The position numbers were made by a program, and so were the translations under genes. The notes under the pieces are model-generated. The model searched no databases, was not told the origin of the DNA, and saw nothing but the letters and a program-made list of their open reading frames with translations. Positions 17,423-27,400 of a stretch of 40,187 bases of DNA are shown here, one piece after another; position 1 is the stretch's first letter, and every line of letters begins with the position of its first letter. Source of the DNA: Phycisphaerae bacterium (GTDB lineage: Bacteria > Planctomycetota > Phycisphaerae > UBA1845); the NCBI GenBank assembly GCA_030429365.1, contig JAUIEW010000014.1:1-40187 (forward strand), given 5' to 3'.

Positions 17423-18523
17423 CTAAGCCAAAATGAGATCGGCTGCGGCTTCGATGCCTTCATTGCGGACGGTGCTGACGCGGCAAATCGGACGATCGGC
17501 ACCGACGGCGCTTTTGAGCTGGCCTTCGGTGGCGTCGGCGCCGGGCAGATCGCACTTGTTGATGATGAACATGTCGGCGATTTCCATGATGCCGGCTTTT
17601 GAAAACTGCACGCTGTCACCCGATTCGGGCATGAGAACGAGCAGCGTTTTGTCGACGACGTCGCGGATGGCCACATCGGACTGACCGGCTCCTACCGATT
17701 CGACGAGGATGTAGTCGAAGCCGTATCCATTCAGCGCGCGAATCACATCTGCACAGTGCGGGCCCAATCCACCGTATTCCTTGCCGCTTGAAAGGGAGCG
17801 GATAAAGAAATTGTCGCCAGGCTCGCCCCACATCATGCGCAGTCGATCGCCCAACAGCGCGCCGCCATGGACGGGGCTCGATGGATCAACCGCGACCACC
17901 GCGACTTTGAAACCCTTCTCGCACATGGCCTTTCCGAGCTTGCCGATCAACGAACTCTTACCGACGCCGGGAGCGCCGGTGATGCCGAAGACCTTGGCTG
18001 ACCCGGCTGGCGGGGTCCACTTGCCATCGACCTGGTCGCGCTGAATGTACGTGATCAGTTGGCCCAGCGCCGCGTTGTTTTTGCTTTCGTATCCGGCGAT
18101 CGCTTCAGACAGCGACAGGCGTTTGCGGTCAGCCGCTAATGTTTTGAACTTTTCAACGATGCCTTCGACGGAAGCGCCAGGGTTGAAGACGGCTGCACAT
18201 CCCATCTCGTAGAGAAGATGGTGTTCGTCTTCGGGGACGATGCCGCCGAGAACAACGGGCACGTTTTCGATGCCGAGTTCCTTGCGGTGTCGAAGCACTT
18301 CGGGCATGACCGTGAGATGGGCAGCCGACAACAGGCTCACACCGACGACGTCGATGTCTTCCTGCATCGCGGCGAGCATGGTGCTTTGTGCGGTTTGCCA
18401 GAGGCCCGTGTAGATCACATCAAAGCCGGCATCGCGAAATGATCTTGCGAGGACTTTGACGCCGCGATCGTGTCCGTCGAGTCCGATTTTTGCGAGCAGT
18501 ATTCGAATTGGGTGATCGGTCAT
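17423..18523 (-). CDS. Fused B12-binding domain and MeaB-type GTPase
   Basis: A 366-residue fusion. Residues 5-130 form the cobalamin-binding domain of acyl-CoA mutases, with the base-off/His-on motif D16-G-H18-D-R-G21 and GGIVPEDE later. Residues about 135-366 form a MeaB/ArgK G3E GTPase: Walker A GAPGVGKSS (183-191), VDPSSP (212-217), ESVGAGQSD (275-283, usually ETVGVGQSE) and NKCD (322-325) for guanine. MeaB gates cofactor loading and protects the mutase. IcmF carries these two domains in this order, followed by the mutase barrel. Here the barrel is a separate gene just upstream. The chain stops after the G domain and lacks the C-terminal dimerisation arm of stand-alone MeaB. It presumably forms the small subunit plus chaperone of the mutase. 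Confidence 0.9.
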   Translation of the reverse strand: MTDHPIRILLAKIGLDGHDRGVKVLARSFRDAGFDVIYTGLWQTAQSTMLAAMQEDIDVVGVSLLSAAHLTVMPEVLRHRKELGIENVPVVLGGIVPEDEHHLLYEMGCAAVFNPGASVEGIVEKFKTLAADRKRLSLSEAIAGYESKNNAALGQLITYIQRDQVDGKWTPPAGSAKVFGITGAPGVGKSSLIGKLGKAMCEKGFKVAVVAVDPSSPVHGGALLGDRLRMMWGEPGDNFFIRSLSSGKEYGGLGPHCADVIRALNGYGFDYILVESVGAGQSDVAIRDVVDKTLLVLMPESGDSVQFSKAGIMEIADMFIINKCDLPGADATEGQLKSAVGADRPICRVSTVRNEGIEAAADLILA

Positions 18524-18557
18524 TAATTACTCGTTTGATTGGTACGTTGCGATTGAG

Positions 18558-18631
18558 GTGCCACTGCTCTGTGAGCAGTGCGGGGTAAGTAGAGTCCACA
18601 TTCAATTACACTGCTCACAGAGCAGTAGCAC
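18558..18631. repeat. Long-arm palindromic repeat family B, copy 2
   Basis: Two 23-bp arms (18558-18580 and 18609-18631) pair with one mismatch around a 28-nt loop. It shares its arms with the copy at 11842-11916, and the mismatches fall at different positions in the two copies. It fills the 132-bp space between the mutase gene and the B12/MeaB gene, and could reduce or process the transcript between the two mutase components. Confidence 0.9.
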
Positions 18632-18655
18632 GTTTCGTTGTTTAAGGTCTTCTGG

Positions 18656-20254
<1,599 letters not shown>

Positions 20255-20259
20255 CCTGC

Positions 20260-21009
20260 TTACTCCATCCAGTTCGTGGAACGCCGTTCGAGAAAAGCGC
20301 TGATGCCTTCCTTCGATTCGGCATGGTCGAAGCAAGCCGCAAAGGCCCGCGTTTCGTCGCCTGTTTTGATGGCCCGCTTGATCTGGCTGATCGCATGCGG
20401 GCCACCGCGCCGACAACGGCGCATGAGCTCTTCGATTTTCGTATCGAGGTCGCCTTCGTCGCTGGCGATGATGTCAACCAGGCCGGATTGATGCGCTTCG
20501 GCTCCCTCGATCGCGTCGGCGGAGAACATCAGGCGCTTGGCTTGGTGCACGCCGACGCGGGCGCTGAGTCGTTGAATGCCTTTCCATCCCGGCACCAATC
20601 CGAGCGATGTTTCGGGCAGGCCCAGTTTCGCCGAACCGACCGCGGCTAAAAAGTCGCAGGCCATCGCCACTTCCAACCCGCCCCCGAGGGCTGCACCGTG
20701 CAATCGAGCGATCGTGATGCAGGGCAAATCGGCGATGGCGTCGAACGCTTTGTTGCCGCGATTGGAAAGTTCTGCGGCGCCGGCTGCATCGAGGTTGGAA
20801 AGCTCCTTGATGTTTGCGCCGGCGACGAACACTTTGCCTTCCGCGCCGAGGATGAAGTAGCGCACGTTCGGCGCGGACTTCACTTCATGCGCCACTTCGG
20901 CGATACGATCGATGACGCTGCTGCTTAGTACGTTTAAGCCGCCGTCGGTTTTGAACGTCGCCTCAGCCACGTCTTTGTTGATGGTTAGATCGAGTGTCGT
21001 TTCGCTCAT
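20260..21009 (-). CDS. Enoyl-CoA hydratase (crotonase family)
   Basis: A 249-residue crotonase-fold enzyme. Both catalytic glutamates are present: Glu113 in ALGGGLEVA and Glu133 in LPETSLG, 20 residues apart as in rat crotonase (144/164). The oxyanion-hole strand AGANIKEL and the C-terminal EGISAFLERR segment are normal. It would add water to crotonyl-CoA or a similar enoyl-CoA. It lies 9 nt after the hydroxyacyl-CoA dehydrogenase gene and 5 nt before the mutase gene, so it is clearly in the same operon. Other crotonase activities cannot be excluded, but two Glu residues and the neighbours favour hydratase. Confidence 0.9.
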   Translation of the reverse strand: MSETTLDLTINKDVAEATFKTDGGLNVLSSSVIDRIAEVAHEVKSAPNVRYFILGAEGKVFVAGANIKELSNLDAAGAAELSNRGNKAFDAIADLPCITIARLHGAALGGGLEVAMACDFLAAVGSAKLGLPETSLGLVPGWKGIQRLSARVGVHQAKRLMFSADAIEGAEAHQSGLVDIIASDEGDLDTKIEELMRRCRRGGPHAISQIKRAIKTGDETRAFAACFDHAESKEGISAFLERRSTNWME

Positions 21010-21018
21010 GTTTTCAAC

Positions 21019-21882
21019 TTACTCGTATTCGTAGAAACCGCGTTTGGTTTTGTTGCCCAATCGACCGGCGAGCACCATCTTGCGAAGCAGCGGCGCGGGG
21101 CGGTACTTGTCTTCGCCCAGGTCGCGGTGCAGGACGTTTAAGATATCATAGCATACGTCCAAGCCGATCAGATCCGCCAGCCGCAGCGGGCCCATCGGGT
21201 GGGCCATCCCCAGCTTCATGATGCCGTCGATCGCTTCCGGGGTGGCCACGCCATCCTGCAAACACAGAATCGCTTCATTGATCATAGGCATCAGGATTCG
21301 GTTCGACACGAAACCAGGATGATCGTTGGCCCGAAGCGGCGTTTTGCCGACGGCTTCTGCGAGCGCGTGAACGTTGTCGTAGGTCGCGTCGCTCGTTTCC
21401 AAGCCCATCACGATCTCGACAAGTTTCATCACCGGGACCGGGTTGAAAAAGTGCATGCCGATAAAGAGCGATGGATTCTTCGTGACCGCGGCTAACTCGG
21501 TGATGCTGATACTGCTGGTGTTGCTCGCGCGGATGGCGTCGTCAGCCAACAGGTCGTCGACCCCTTTGAAGATGCTCTTTTTGATGTCCGGTCGCTCGCT
21601 GGCGGCTTCGACAAACAGCTGCACAGGTTTGAACGCCGACAGTTCACTAACCGGTGTGATGCGTTTTAGCGCCGCGTCTTTTTCGTCGGCGGTGATGCGC
21701 TCTTTGCTGACGCTGCGCTCAAGCAGTTTTTCGATCGTCGCGATCGCCGAGTCGATGGCTGCAGCGTTGGCATCGTGGACCAAAACGTCGAATCCGCTTT
21801 GGGCGAAGACCTGGACGATGCCGCGTCCCATCGCGCCCGCGCCCACCACGCCGACCGGTTTGCTCTTGTCAATTGCACTCAT
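21019..21882 (-). CDS. 3-hydroxyacyl-CoA (3-hydroxybutyryl-CoA) dehydrogenase
   Basis: A 287-residue single-function dehydrogenase of the Hbd/PaaH type. The N-terminal Rossmann domain has GVVGAGAMGRG (11-21), and the His-Glu catalytic dyad is His144 in MHFFNPVP and Glu156 in LVEIV, 12 apart as in the human enzyme. The C-terminal dimerisation domain contains NDHPGFVSNRI and GPLRLADLIGLD and ends GRGN-like (GRLGNKTKRGFYEYE). It oxidises 3-hydroxybutyryl-CoA to acetoacetyl-CoA with NAD. I use the ATG at 21882, which overlaps the dehydrogenase stop as ATGA; an ATG five codons upstream is possible. Confidence 0.92.
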   Translation of the reverse strand: MSAIDKSKPVGVVGAGAMGRGIVQVFAQSGFDVLVHDANAAAIDSAIATIEKLLERSVSKERITADEKDAALKRITPVSELSAFKPVQLFVEAASERPDIKKSIFKGVDDLLADDAIRASNTSSISITELAAVTKNPSLFIGMHFFNPVPVMKLVEIVMGLETSDATYDNVHALAEAVGKTPLRANDHPGFVSNRILMPMINEAILCLQDGVATPEAIDGIMKLGMAHPMGPLRLADLIGLDVCYDILNVLHRDLGEDKYRPAPLLRKMVLAGRLGNKTKRGFYEYE

Positions 21883-23048
21883 CGATTTGTTTCCCATACG
21901 TTTTCAGCAGGGTCGAGCAATCCACGGGCGATCACCAACCGGTGGATTTCGCTGGTCCCTTCATAAAGCTCCGTAATTTTTGCGTCGCGATACAGACGCT
22001 CGACGGGATAGTCGTCGCAGAAACCGTAACCGCCATACACCTGGACGGCTGCACTCGCTGCCCGGTTGCACGCTTCGGCCGCGAAGAGTTTGGCCTGGGC
22101 GGCTTCGTAAGCGTATGGACGGTGTTGATCCTTCAGCCAAGCGGCGCGGTACACCAGCATGCGGCTGGCTGCAACGCTGACGGCGATGTCGGCGATTTTC
22201 TCTTGAATCGCGGGGAATGCGCCGATCGGTCGTTTGAATTGTTCGCGCTGACGGGCGTAGTCGATCGCGGCATCGAGGCAGGCTTCGGCGATCCCCAAGC
22301 CCTGAGCCGCGACGCCGATGCGCCCACCGTCGAGCGTGGTCAGTGCCACCCGCAGACCGTCGCCGCGATTGTCGATCATGTTGGCATTGGGGACGGCGCA
22401 GTTTTCAAAGAGGAACTCAGCCGTCGAAGTGCAACGGATTCCCATTTTGTGTTCGAGTTTGGCGATCGACAAACCATCGGTCGGTTGTTCGACGATAAAG
22501 GCGCTCATGCGGTGTCGCAGGTCGTCGGGATCGGTGACGGCGAAGAGCACGACGATGCCGGCTTCTGCGCCGTTGGTGACGAAAATCTTGCTGCCGTTGA
22601 CGATCCAGGCGTCGCCTTGTTCGACGGCCATGCATCGAGCCGCCCCCGCATCACTGCCGCTGCCCGGTTCGGTGAGCGAGAAGCACCCGATGGTTTTTCC
22701 GCTGGCGAGTCCGGGCAGGTATTTTTCTTTTTGCGCCTGCGTACCGAAGCCGAGGATCGGATCGACGCAGAGCGAGTTGTGGGCGCTGAGAAACACGCCG
22801 GTCCCTGCGCACGCTTTCGAAATTTCTTCAACAACGATGGTCGAAGCGACGCAGTCCATCCCCGAGCCGCCGAATTCCTGCGGGATGCAGATACCGAAGA
22901 ATCCCATCTCAGCCATCTGGGCGATGAGTTCGGGTTCGATCTTGTGCGCCTGGTCGCGGGCAGCTGCCCCTGGTGCGACCTGCGCGCGGGCAAACTCGCG
23001 AACGGTGTCGCGCAGCATCCGATGATCTTCGCTGAAATCAAAATCCAT
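21879..23048 (-). CDS. Acyl-CoA dehydrogenase 1 (short-chain type)
   Basis: A 389-residue FAD enzyme of the acyl-CoA dehydrogenase family, which oxidises acyl-CoA to enoyl-CoA and passes electrons to ETF. It has SLTEPGSGSDAG for FAD binding, the middle beta domain, YGGYGFCDDYPVERLYRDAKI, and YEGTSEIHR near the C-terminus, with Glu363 as the catalytic base in the position used by short-chain (butyryl) enzymes. It is 30 nt downstream of acyl-CoA dehydrogenase 2 and coupled to the hydroxyacyl-CoA dehydrogenase gene. In this operon it is a good candidate for butyryl-CoA dehydrogenase, but the three paralogues cannot be told apart by eye. No ETF genes are in the window. Confidence 0.9.
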   Translation of the reverse strand: MDFDFSEDHRMLRDTVREFARAQVAPGAAARDQAHKIEPELIAQMAEMGFFGICIPQEFGGSGMDCVASTIVVEEISKACAGTGVFLSAHNSLCVDPILGFGTQAQKEKYLPGLASGKTIGCFSLTEPGSGSDAGAARCMAVEQGDAWIVNGSKIFVTNGAEAGIVVLFAVTDPDDLRHRMSAFIVEQPTDGLSIAKLEHKMGIRCTSTAEFLFENCAVPNANMIDNRGDGLRVALTTLDGGRIGVAAQGLGIAEACLDAAIDYARQREQFKRPIGAFPAIQEKIADIAVSVAASRMLVYRAAWLKDQHRPYAYEAAQAKLFAAEACNRAASAAVQVYGGYGFCDDYPVERLYRDAKITELYEGTSEIHRLVIARGLLDPAENVWETNR

Positions 23049-23078
23049 GAAGGTTGCTCCACGGGCAGAGGTGTAACG

Positions 23079-24233
23079 TTATGCCCCGGGTAAATCGAGT
23101 AATGTTCGCGCGATCACGAGTCGCTGAATCTGGCTGGAGCCTTCACCGATTTCGCAAAGTTTTGCATCACGCAGCAGGCGTTCGACCGGTACATCTTTAA
23201 GGTAGCCATACCCACCGTGAATCTGAATCGCGTCGAGGCAGGCGCGGGTGGCCATCTCGCTGGCGAAGAGTTTCGCGGTCGATGCTTCGAGCAGGGCGTC
23301 TTTGCCTTCGTCCTTGAGGACCGCGGCTTTTCGCACCAGTAGGCGGGCGGCATCAATCTCCATGGCCATGTCCGCCAGCATGAACTGGATGGCCTGATGG
23401 CGGTTGAGCGGTTTGCCGAATTGCTCGCGCTCGCCGGCGTATCGCAGCGATTCTTCCAACCCACCGCGGGCCAACCCGACGGAAAGCGCCGCGATGGTGA
23501 TACGCCCGCGCTCCAGCACCATGAGCGTATCTTTGAAGCCGGCATTGAGTTCGCCAACCATGTTCTCTGCAGGTACGCGACAGTTCTCGAAGACGAGCGG
23601 GACGGTATCGCTCGCCCGCATGCCCATCTTGTCTTCCTTCGGGCCAATCTCCAGACCGGGCGTGCCCCGCTCGATGATGAACGCGCTGATGCCTTTGGTC
23701 TTGGGCGCGTCGGGGTCGGTGCGGGCCATCACGACGAACGTCCCTGCCCGAACACCGTTGGTGATGAAGTTCTTCGCGCCGTTGATGACCCATTCGTCGC
23801 CGTCGCGGACTGCCGTCGTGGTCAAAGCGGCTGCATCGCTTCCGCTGCCCGGTTCGGTGAGCGCCCATGCGCCGATTTTTTTGCCCGTCGCCAAATCAGG
23901 CAGGTACTTTTTCTTTTGCGCATCGTTCCCTGCGAGGAGGATGTGCCCCACGCATAACCCGTTGTGGGCGGCGAGCATGAGCGCCGTTCCGCCGCACTGC
24001 CTGGCGATTTCTTCCATGACCACAGTCATGCCGAGATAGGTCGCGCCGGCTCCTCCGAGTTCTTCAGGAACGAGCACTCCCATGAAGCCCAAGCCGGCCA
24101 GCTTGTCGATCGTGGCTTGCGGGATAACGCCTTCGCGATCCCATTCGCGCGCGTTCGGGGCGATTTCTTCGGCTGCGAACTTGCGGGCCATGTCGCGCAG
24201 CATCTTCAAGTCTTCGGGTAGTTCAAAATTCAT
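23079..24233 (-). CDS. Acyl-CoA dehydrogenase 2
   Basis: A 384-residue acyl-CoA dehydrogenase. It has ALTEPGSGSDAA, WVINGAKNFITNG, KMGMRASDT, and HGGYGYLKDVPVERLLRDAK, and the catalytic base is Glu364 in IGEGSSQIQR. The active-site segment differs from the YEGTSEI of its two neighbours, which suggests a different acyl chain, possibly a branched one. The start MNFELPEDLKMLRD aligns with that of dehydrogenase 1. It is separated by 64 nt from dehydrogenase 3 and 30 nt from dehydrogenase 1, so it is a middle gene of the operon. Confidence 0.9.
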   Translation of the reverse strand: MNFELPEDLKMLRDMARKFAAEEIAPNAREWDREGVIPQATIDKLAGLGFMGVLVPEELGGAGATYLGMTVVMEEIARQCGGTALMLAAHNGLCVGHILLAGNDAQKKKYLPDLATGKKIGAWALTEPGSGSDAAALTTTAVRDGDEWVINGAKNFITNGVRAGTFVVMARTDPDAPKTKGISAFIIERGTPGLEIGPKEDKMGMRASDTVPLVFENCRVPAENMVGELNAGFKDTLMVLERGRITIAALSVGLARGGLEESLRYAGEREQFGKPLNRHQAIQFMLADMAMEIDAARLLVRKAAVLKDEGKDALLEASTAKLFASEMATRACLDAIQIHGGYGYLKDVPVERLLRDAKLCEIGEGSSQIQRLVIARTLLDLPGA

Positions 24234-24297
24234 GATTCATTTCGCAATCTGTCGCGGTGCAGTGGCGGTGGCCACACGGTTTTCGCTGACGATTATT

Positions 24298-25443
24298 TCA
24301 AATGTTCTTGAGCAGTTCGCGCGCGATGACGACGCGCTGGATTTCGCTCGTTCCTTCGTAGATGGTCGTGATGCGCGCATCCCTGAAAAGCTGTTCGACG
24401 CGGCATTCATTGACGTAGCCCATCCCGCCGTGCAGTTGCACCGCGCGGTAGGCGATGCGGTTTGCGGCTTCGGTGGCGTAGAGCTTTGCTTTGGAGCTGG
24501 CCGACCGGTCGTCGCGACCCATGTCCTTGGACCACGCGGCGAAGTCGATCAATTCCTTGGCGGCTGCCAACTCGACGTGACTGTCGGCGATCATCTGTTG
24601 AATCGCAGGGAAGCCGGCGATCTTGGTGCCGAACTGTTCGCGTTCATGGGCGTAACTGATCATTTCGTCGAGGCACGCGCGGGCGATGCCTGCGGCTTGG
24701 GCGGCGATGCCGATGCGCCCGCCATCGAGCGCCGCAAGACTGGCTGACAAACCAGCCCCTTCTTCGCCGAGCAGATGGGTGGCTGGGACTACGACGCCAT
24801 CAAACGCGATGACGGCCGTCTCACTTCCGCGGATGCCCATCTTGCCATGGATAGGGGCTCGATCGATGCCCTTTGATTCGCCGTCCACCATCAACAGGCT
24901 CAGACCGGATTTTCCCACGCCGGGAAGCGTGCGGGCCAAGGTGACGAACCATCGAGCGGTAAGCCCGTTGGTGATCCACATTTTTTCGCCGGACAGGATG
25001 AAGTTGTCGCCGTTGCGGCCGGCTTTGGTTAGCGATGCGCCGGGATCGCTGCCGGCATTGGCTTCGCTGATGGCGAATGCGCCGAAGTTCTTGGCATCGC
25101 CCCAAAGTTCAAGCCAACTACGCCGCAGACTCGGATCGGCGAATCGATCGACGACCAAGCCAACCATGTTGTGCACGCTGATGGTGACGGCCGTCGATGG
25201 CGAAGCGTAGGCGATTTCCTGAAGGATCGCTGAGTACGTGCGATAGCTGCACCCGAGCCCGTCGACTTCTTCGGGCGTCATCAATGCGAGCAATCCCATT
25301 TCGGAAAGTTGGGGGAGGACGTCGGTCACGCAGCCGACACCGCGGTCCCATTGCCGATCACGATCGAGCAGCTCGGCGCGCGAGAAGTCTCGAGCTGCCC
25401 GGATTAGTAACGATTCGTCTTGTCCCAATGCGTGATCGGACAA
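24298..25443 (-). CDS. Acyl-CoA dehydrogenase 3, first gene of the operon
   Basis: A 381-residue acyl-CoA dehydrogenase with AISEANAGSDPG (a variant of the usual TEPGSGSD), MWITNGLTARW, KMGIRGSET and HGGMGYVNECRVEQLFRDARI. The catalytic base is Glu363 in YEGTSEIQR. I chose the TTG at 25443 because CAGGAG lies 7 nt upstream and because this start puts the catalytic Glu at 363, as in its neighbours (363 and 364). An in-frame ATG at 25467 would add eight residues and has no Shine-Dalgarno. A sigma-70-like promoter about 190 nt upstream would serve this gene and those after it. Confidence 0.88.
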   Translation of the reverse strand: MSDHALGQDESLLIRAARDFSRAELLDRDRQWDRGVGCVTDVLPQLSEMGLLALMTPEEVDGLGCSYRTYSAILQEIAYASPSTAVTISVHNMVGLVVDRFADPSLRRSWLELWGDAKNFGAFAISEANAGSDPGASLTKAGRNGDNFILSGEKMWITNGLTARWFVTLARTLPGVGKSGLSLLMVDGESKGIDRAPIHGKMGIRGSETAVIAFDGVVVPATHLLGEEGAGLSASLAALDGGRIGIAAQAAGIARACLDEMISYAHEREQFGTKIAGFPAIQQMIADSHVELAAAKELIDFAAWSKDMGRDDRSASSKAKLYATEAANRIAYRAVQLHGGMGYVNECRVEQLFRDARITTIYEGTSEIQRVVIARELLKNI

Positions 25444-25629
25444 ACAGTCACTCCTGAATTGCCACATTCGAAATGCCGCCGTCGTGTCGCAGGCCCTTCG
25501 GTAGACAAGCCGAATTCCCGCAACCCTAAAAGTCGCGAGAACCTCAAAACGGCGCGTTTGCGCCTGCAAGTCGGCTGGTCCGGCGGTGGGTAAAACGCCC
25601 AAAATCGTGCTACATCCAACTTTGAGCAA

Positions 25630-25649
25630 TGGGCGGAGTATATCGCCCA
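25630..25649. promoter_or_regulatory. Candidate operator overlapping the -10 of the acyl-CoA operon
   Basis: A perfect inverted repeat TGGGCG-N8-CGCCCA covers the -10 box and the predicted start of transcription. A repressor bound here would block the polymerase. Acyl-CoA catabolic operons are often controlled by TetR- or GntR-type repressors released by acyl-CoA. No such regulator gene is in the window, so the identity of the binder is unknown. Confidence 0.45.
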
Positions 25650-25666
25650 AGCTGTCATCAGGTCAA
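25637..25666 (-). promoter_or_regulatory. Sigma-70-like promoter of the acyl-CoA operon
   Basis: On the minus strand TTGACC (25666-25661) and TATACT (25642-25637) are separated by 18 nt, both close to consensus. Transcription would start near 25630 and leave a leader of about 190 nt before the TTG start of acyl-CoA dehydrogenase 3. The -10 lies inside an inverted repeat. Confidence 0.65.
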
Positions 25667-25891
25667 TGTGAGCTGGGGTGGCAGAATGCGTGCTTGAGTG
25701 CTGTCCGATTGATTCCAGTGGCAGCGTAAAGACGTCTTGAGTTGTTTGAAATTTGGTCAACGTCTAAACTTTGCACCGTAGTTGCCAGCCCGCGGGGATG
25801 GCGACTGTCCGGCAGGTCGCATCCTTGTCGATGAACGGATTCGTCGCAGGCGCGCTTGTTTCTGGTTGCTGGTGGAAAGGACGAGGGATTT

Positions 25892-26431
25892 ATGAAACTT
25901 CACCAATGGTTTAAGACATCTTGTGGACACACGTGCTTCGTGCTTTTCCTGGCATTGCTGACTATTTCGTCGGCTGCTTGCGATGTTGCGTTTCAGCCGG
26001 ACCCCAACGATGGCGGAGACGACGGTTCGGATCAGGATAATCCCACGCCCATCGCCGACACCGTGGAACTGCGTCTGCTTAACCTGACCTCGTCCGCGTT
26101 GGAAGCGCAGATCTTCCTAGGAACCAACGGGCCCGACGCGACGCCAGCGAGTTTGTTCGTCCCTTCGAATTTATTCACCGAGAGAATCGGGTTGGCCGCC
26201 ACTGGTTTAATTCAGCCGGCTGGCAGCGATACGGCGCTGATCGATTGCGTCGATGGACTGGTCATTGGTACGGACGGTGGGCGATTCCTCGATGTCGAAA
26301 CGGGGCAGCTTCTCGGTACGGGTGAGCCGCGACTCCTGCAGCGCGGGTTTGTGTTCGACTGCGACGACGAAATCACGTTGATCTATCGATTCACCAACGG
26401 CGGTTATCAGGTCGACGTGAATCTTGAATAG
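25892..26431 (+). CDS. Small lipoprotein, function unknown
   Basis: A 179-residue predicted lipoprotein. A hydrophobic N-terminal segment (about 14-29) ends SSAAC, making Cys30 the likely lipidated residue. An acidic, Gly/Asp-rich linker (DPNDGGDDGSDQDN) follows, as in many planctomycete surface lipoproteins. The rest is predicted beta-rich, with TVELRLLNLTSSALEAQIFL and two later cysteines (in LIDCVDG and FDCDD) that could form a disulfide. I do not recognise the family. The ATG at 25892 has GAGGG at good distance. It lies 33 bp before oleB on the same strand and may be co-transcribed, but nothing in the sequence ties it to that pathway. Confidence 0.75.
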   Translation: MKLHQWFKTSCGHTCFVLFLALLTISSAACDVAFQPDPNDGGDDGSDQDNPTPIADTVELRLLNLTSSALEAQIFLGTNGPDATPASLFVPSNLFTERIGLAATGLIQPAGSDTALIDCVDGLVIGTDGGRFLDVETGQLLGTGEPRLLQRGFVFDCDDEITLIYRFTNGGYQVDVNLE

Positions 26432-26464
26432 GCGCTCAATTCTACTGGCGTGCGATTGGAAGAT

Positions 26465-27400
26465 ATGAAGGCGGATGAAGCGTGCTGGCGACAGCACTAT
26501 CCATTCAAAAGCCGCTGGGCGACCATCGGCGGGTATCGGTATCACTACATTGACGAGGGCGCGGGCGAACCGATCGTCTGCGTCCACGGCAACCCGACGT
26601 GGTCATTCTACTTTCGAAACCTCGTCCGCGATCTTCGCAAACGATTCCGCGTGATTGCCGTTGATCACATCGGGTGTGGGCTTTCAGACAAACCGTCGTC
26701 CCATGATTACGACTACACGCTCAAGAACCGCATCGAGGACCTCGAATCGTTTCTCGACAGCCTCGAACTGACCCGCAACCTCACGCTTGTCATGCACGAT
26801 TGGGGTGGGATGATCGGCATGGGAGCGGCTCTTCGTCGTCCCGAACGGGTGCGGCGTCTCGTTTTCATGAATACGGCTGCTTTCATGTTGCCCGAAGGCA
26901 AGCCGCTGCCGCCATCGCTTTGGTTGGTGCGAAACGTCAGTCCGATGGCCGCTTTGCTGCTTCAGGGGATGAACCTCTTCACGATCGGTGCGAACGTGAT
27001 GGCGTCGGCCCGCGGGCTCTCGCCGTCGGTGAGTGCGGGTTATAAAGCCCCCTACGATTCCTGGTCAAACCGGATCGCGGTGCGGCGTTTTGTCCAAGAC
27101 ATTCCGATGCGCGCTGGCGATCCGAGCTACGAGGATGCCAAGTGGGTTGGCGATCATTTGAAGGACCTTGCCAACATCCCCAAGCTGATCTGCTGGGGGG
27201 AGCAGGATTTCGTGTTCGACCTGGATTTCCTCGCCGAGTGGCGCCGTCGCTGTCCCGAAGCGGAAATCCACACGTTCCCCAGTGCGGGACACTACTGTTT
27301 GGAAGACGATGGCGATCAGATCACCGCGCTTGTCCGCGCATTTCTCGACAGCCATCCGATCCATGGCATTAAGCCGGCGCTGGCAGAGAGTGCCATCTAA
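26465..27400 (+). CDS. oleB: OleB-like alpha/beta hydrolase (beta-lactone decarboxylase)
   Basis: A 311-residue alpha/beta hydrolase of the haloalkane-dehalogenase subgroup. HGNPTWSFYFR near residue 41 forms the oxyanion/halide-site loop. Asp112 in MHDWGGMIG is the nucleophile, Asp248 in WGEQDF a likely acid, and His276 in SAGHYCLEDD the general base. On its own it would be called haloalkane dehalogenase, but it directly precedes oleC (stop and start share one base) and oleD. In the Ole pathway OleB decarboxylates a beta-lactone to a cis-olefin. The ATG at 26465 is used, with GGAAG very close; a GTG at 26450 is possible. No oleA is next to it. Confidence 0.85.
   Translation: MKADEACWRQHYPFKSRWATIGGYRYHYIDEGAGEPIVCVHGNPTWSFYFRNLVRDLRKRFRVIAVDHIGCGLSDKPSSHDYDYTLKNRIEDLESFLDSLELTRNLTLVMHDWGGMIGMGAALRRPERVRRLVFMNTAAFMLPEGKPLPPSLWLVRNVSPMAALLLQGMNLFTIGANVMASARGLSPSVSAGYKAPYDSWSNRIAVRRFVQDIPMRAGDPSYEDAKWVGDHLKDLANIPKLICWGEQDFVFDLDFLAEWRRRCPEAEIHTFPSAGHYCLEDDGDQITALVRAFLDSHPIHGIKPALAESAI

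Larger units (their letters stand above)
25444..25891. other. Divergent intergenic region between the acyl-CoA operon and the lipoprotein gene
   Basis: This 448-bp gap holds the minus-strand promoter and inverted repeat described separately and, for the plus strand, a weaker candidate promoter: TTGTTT at 25742-25747, a 17-nt spacer and TAAACT at 25765-25770. Codons continue open upstream of the dehydrogenase start, but they lie beyond the promoter and do not read as protein. I see no small gene or terminator here. Confidence 0.5.

Noticed and set aside
21873-23093. A 406-codon plus-strand frame opposite acyl-CoA dehydrogenase 1
   Set aside because: It is the mirror of a clear dehydrogenase with catalytic residues in place. 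Its translation has no recognisable motif.
26465-27400. Haloalkane dehalogenase
   Set aside because: The fold and nucleophile fit, but direct coupling to oleC and oleD points to OleB.
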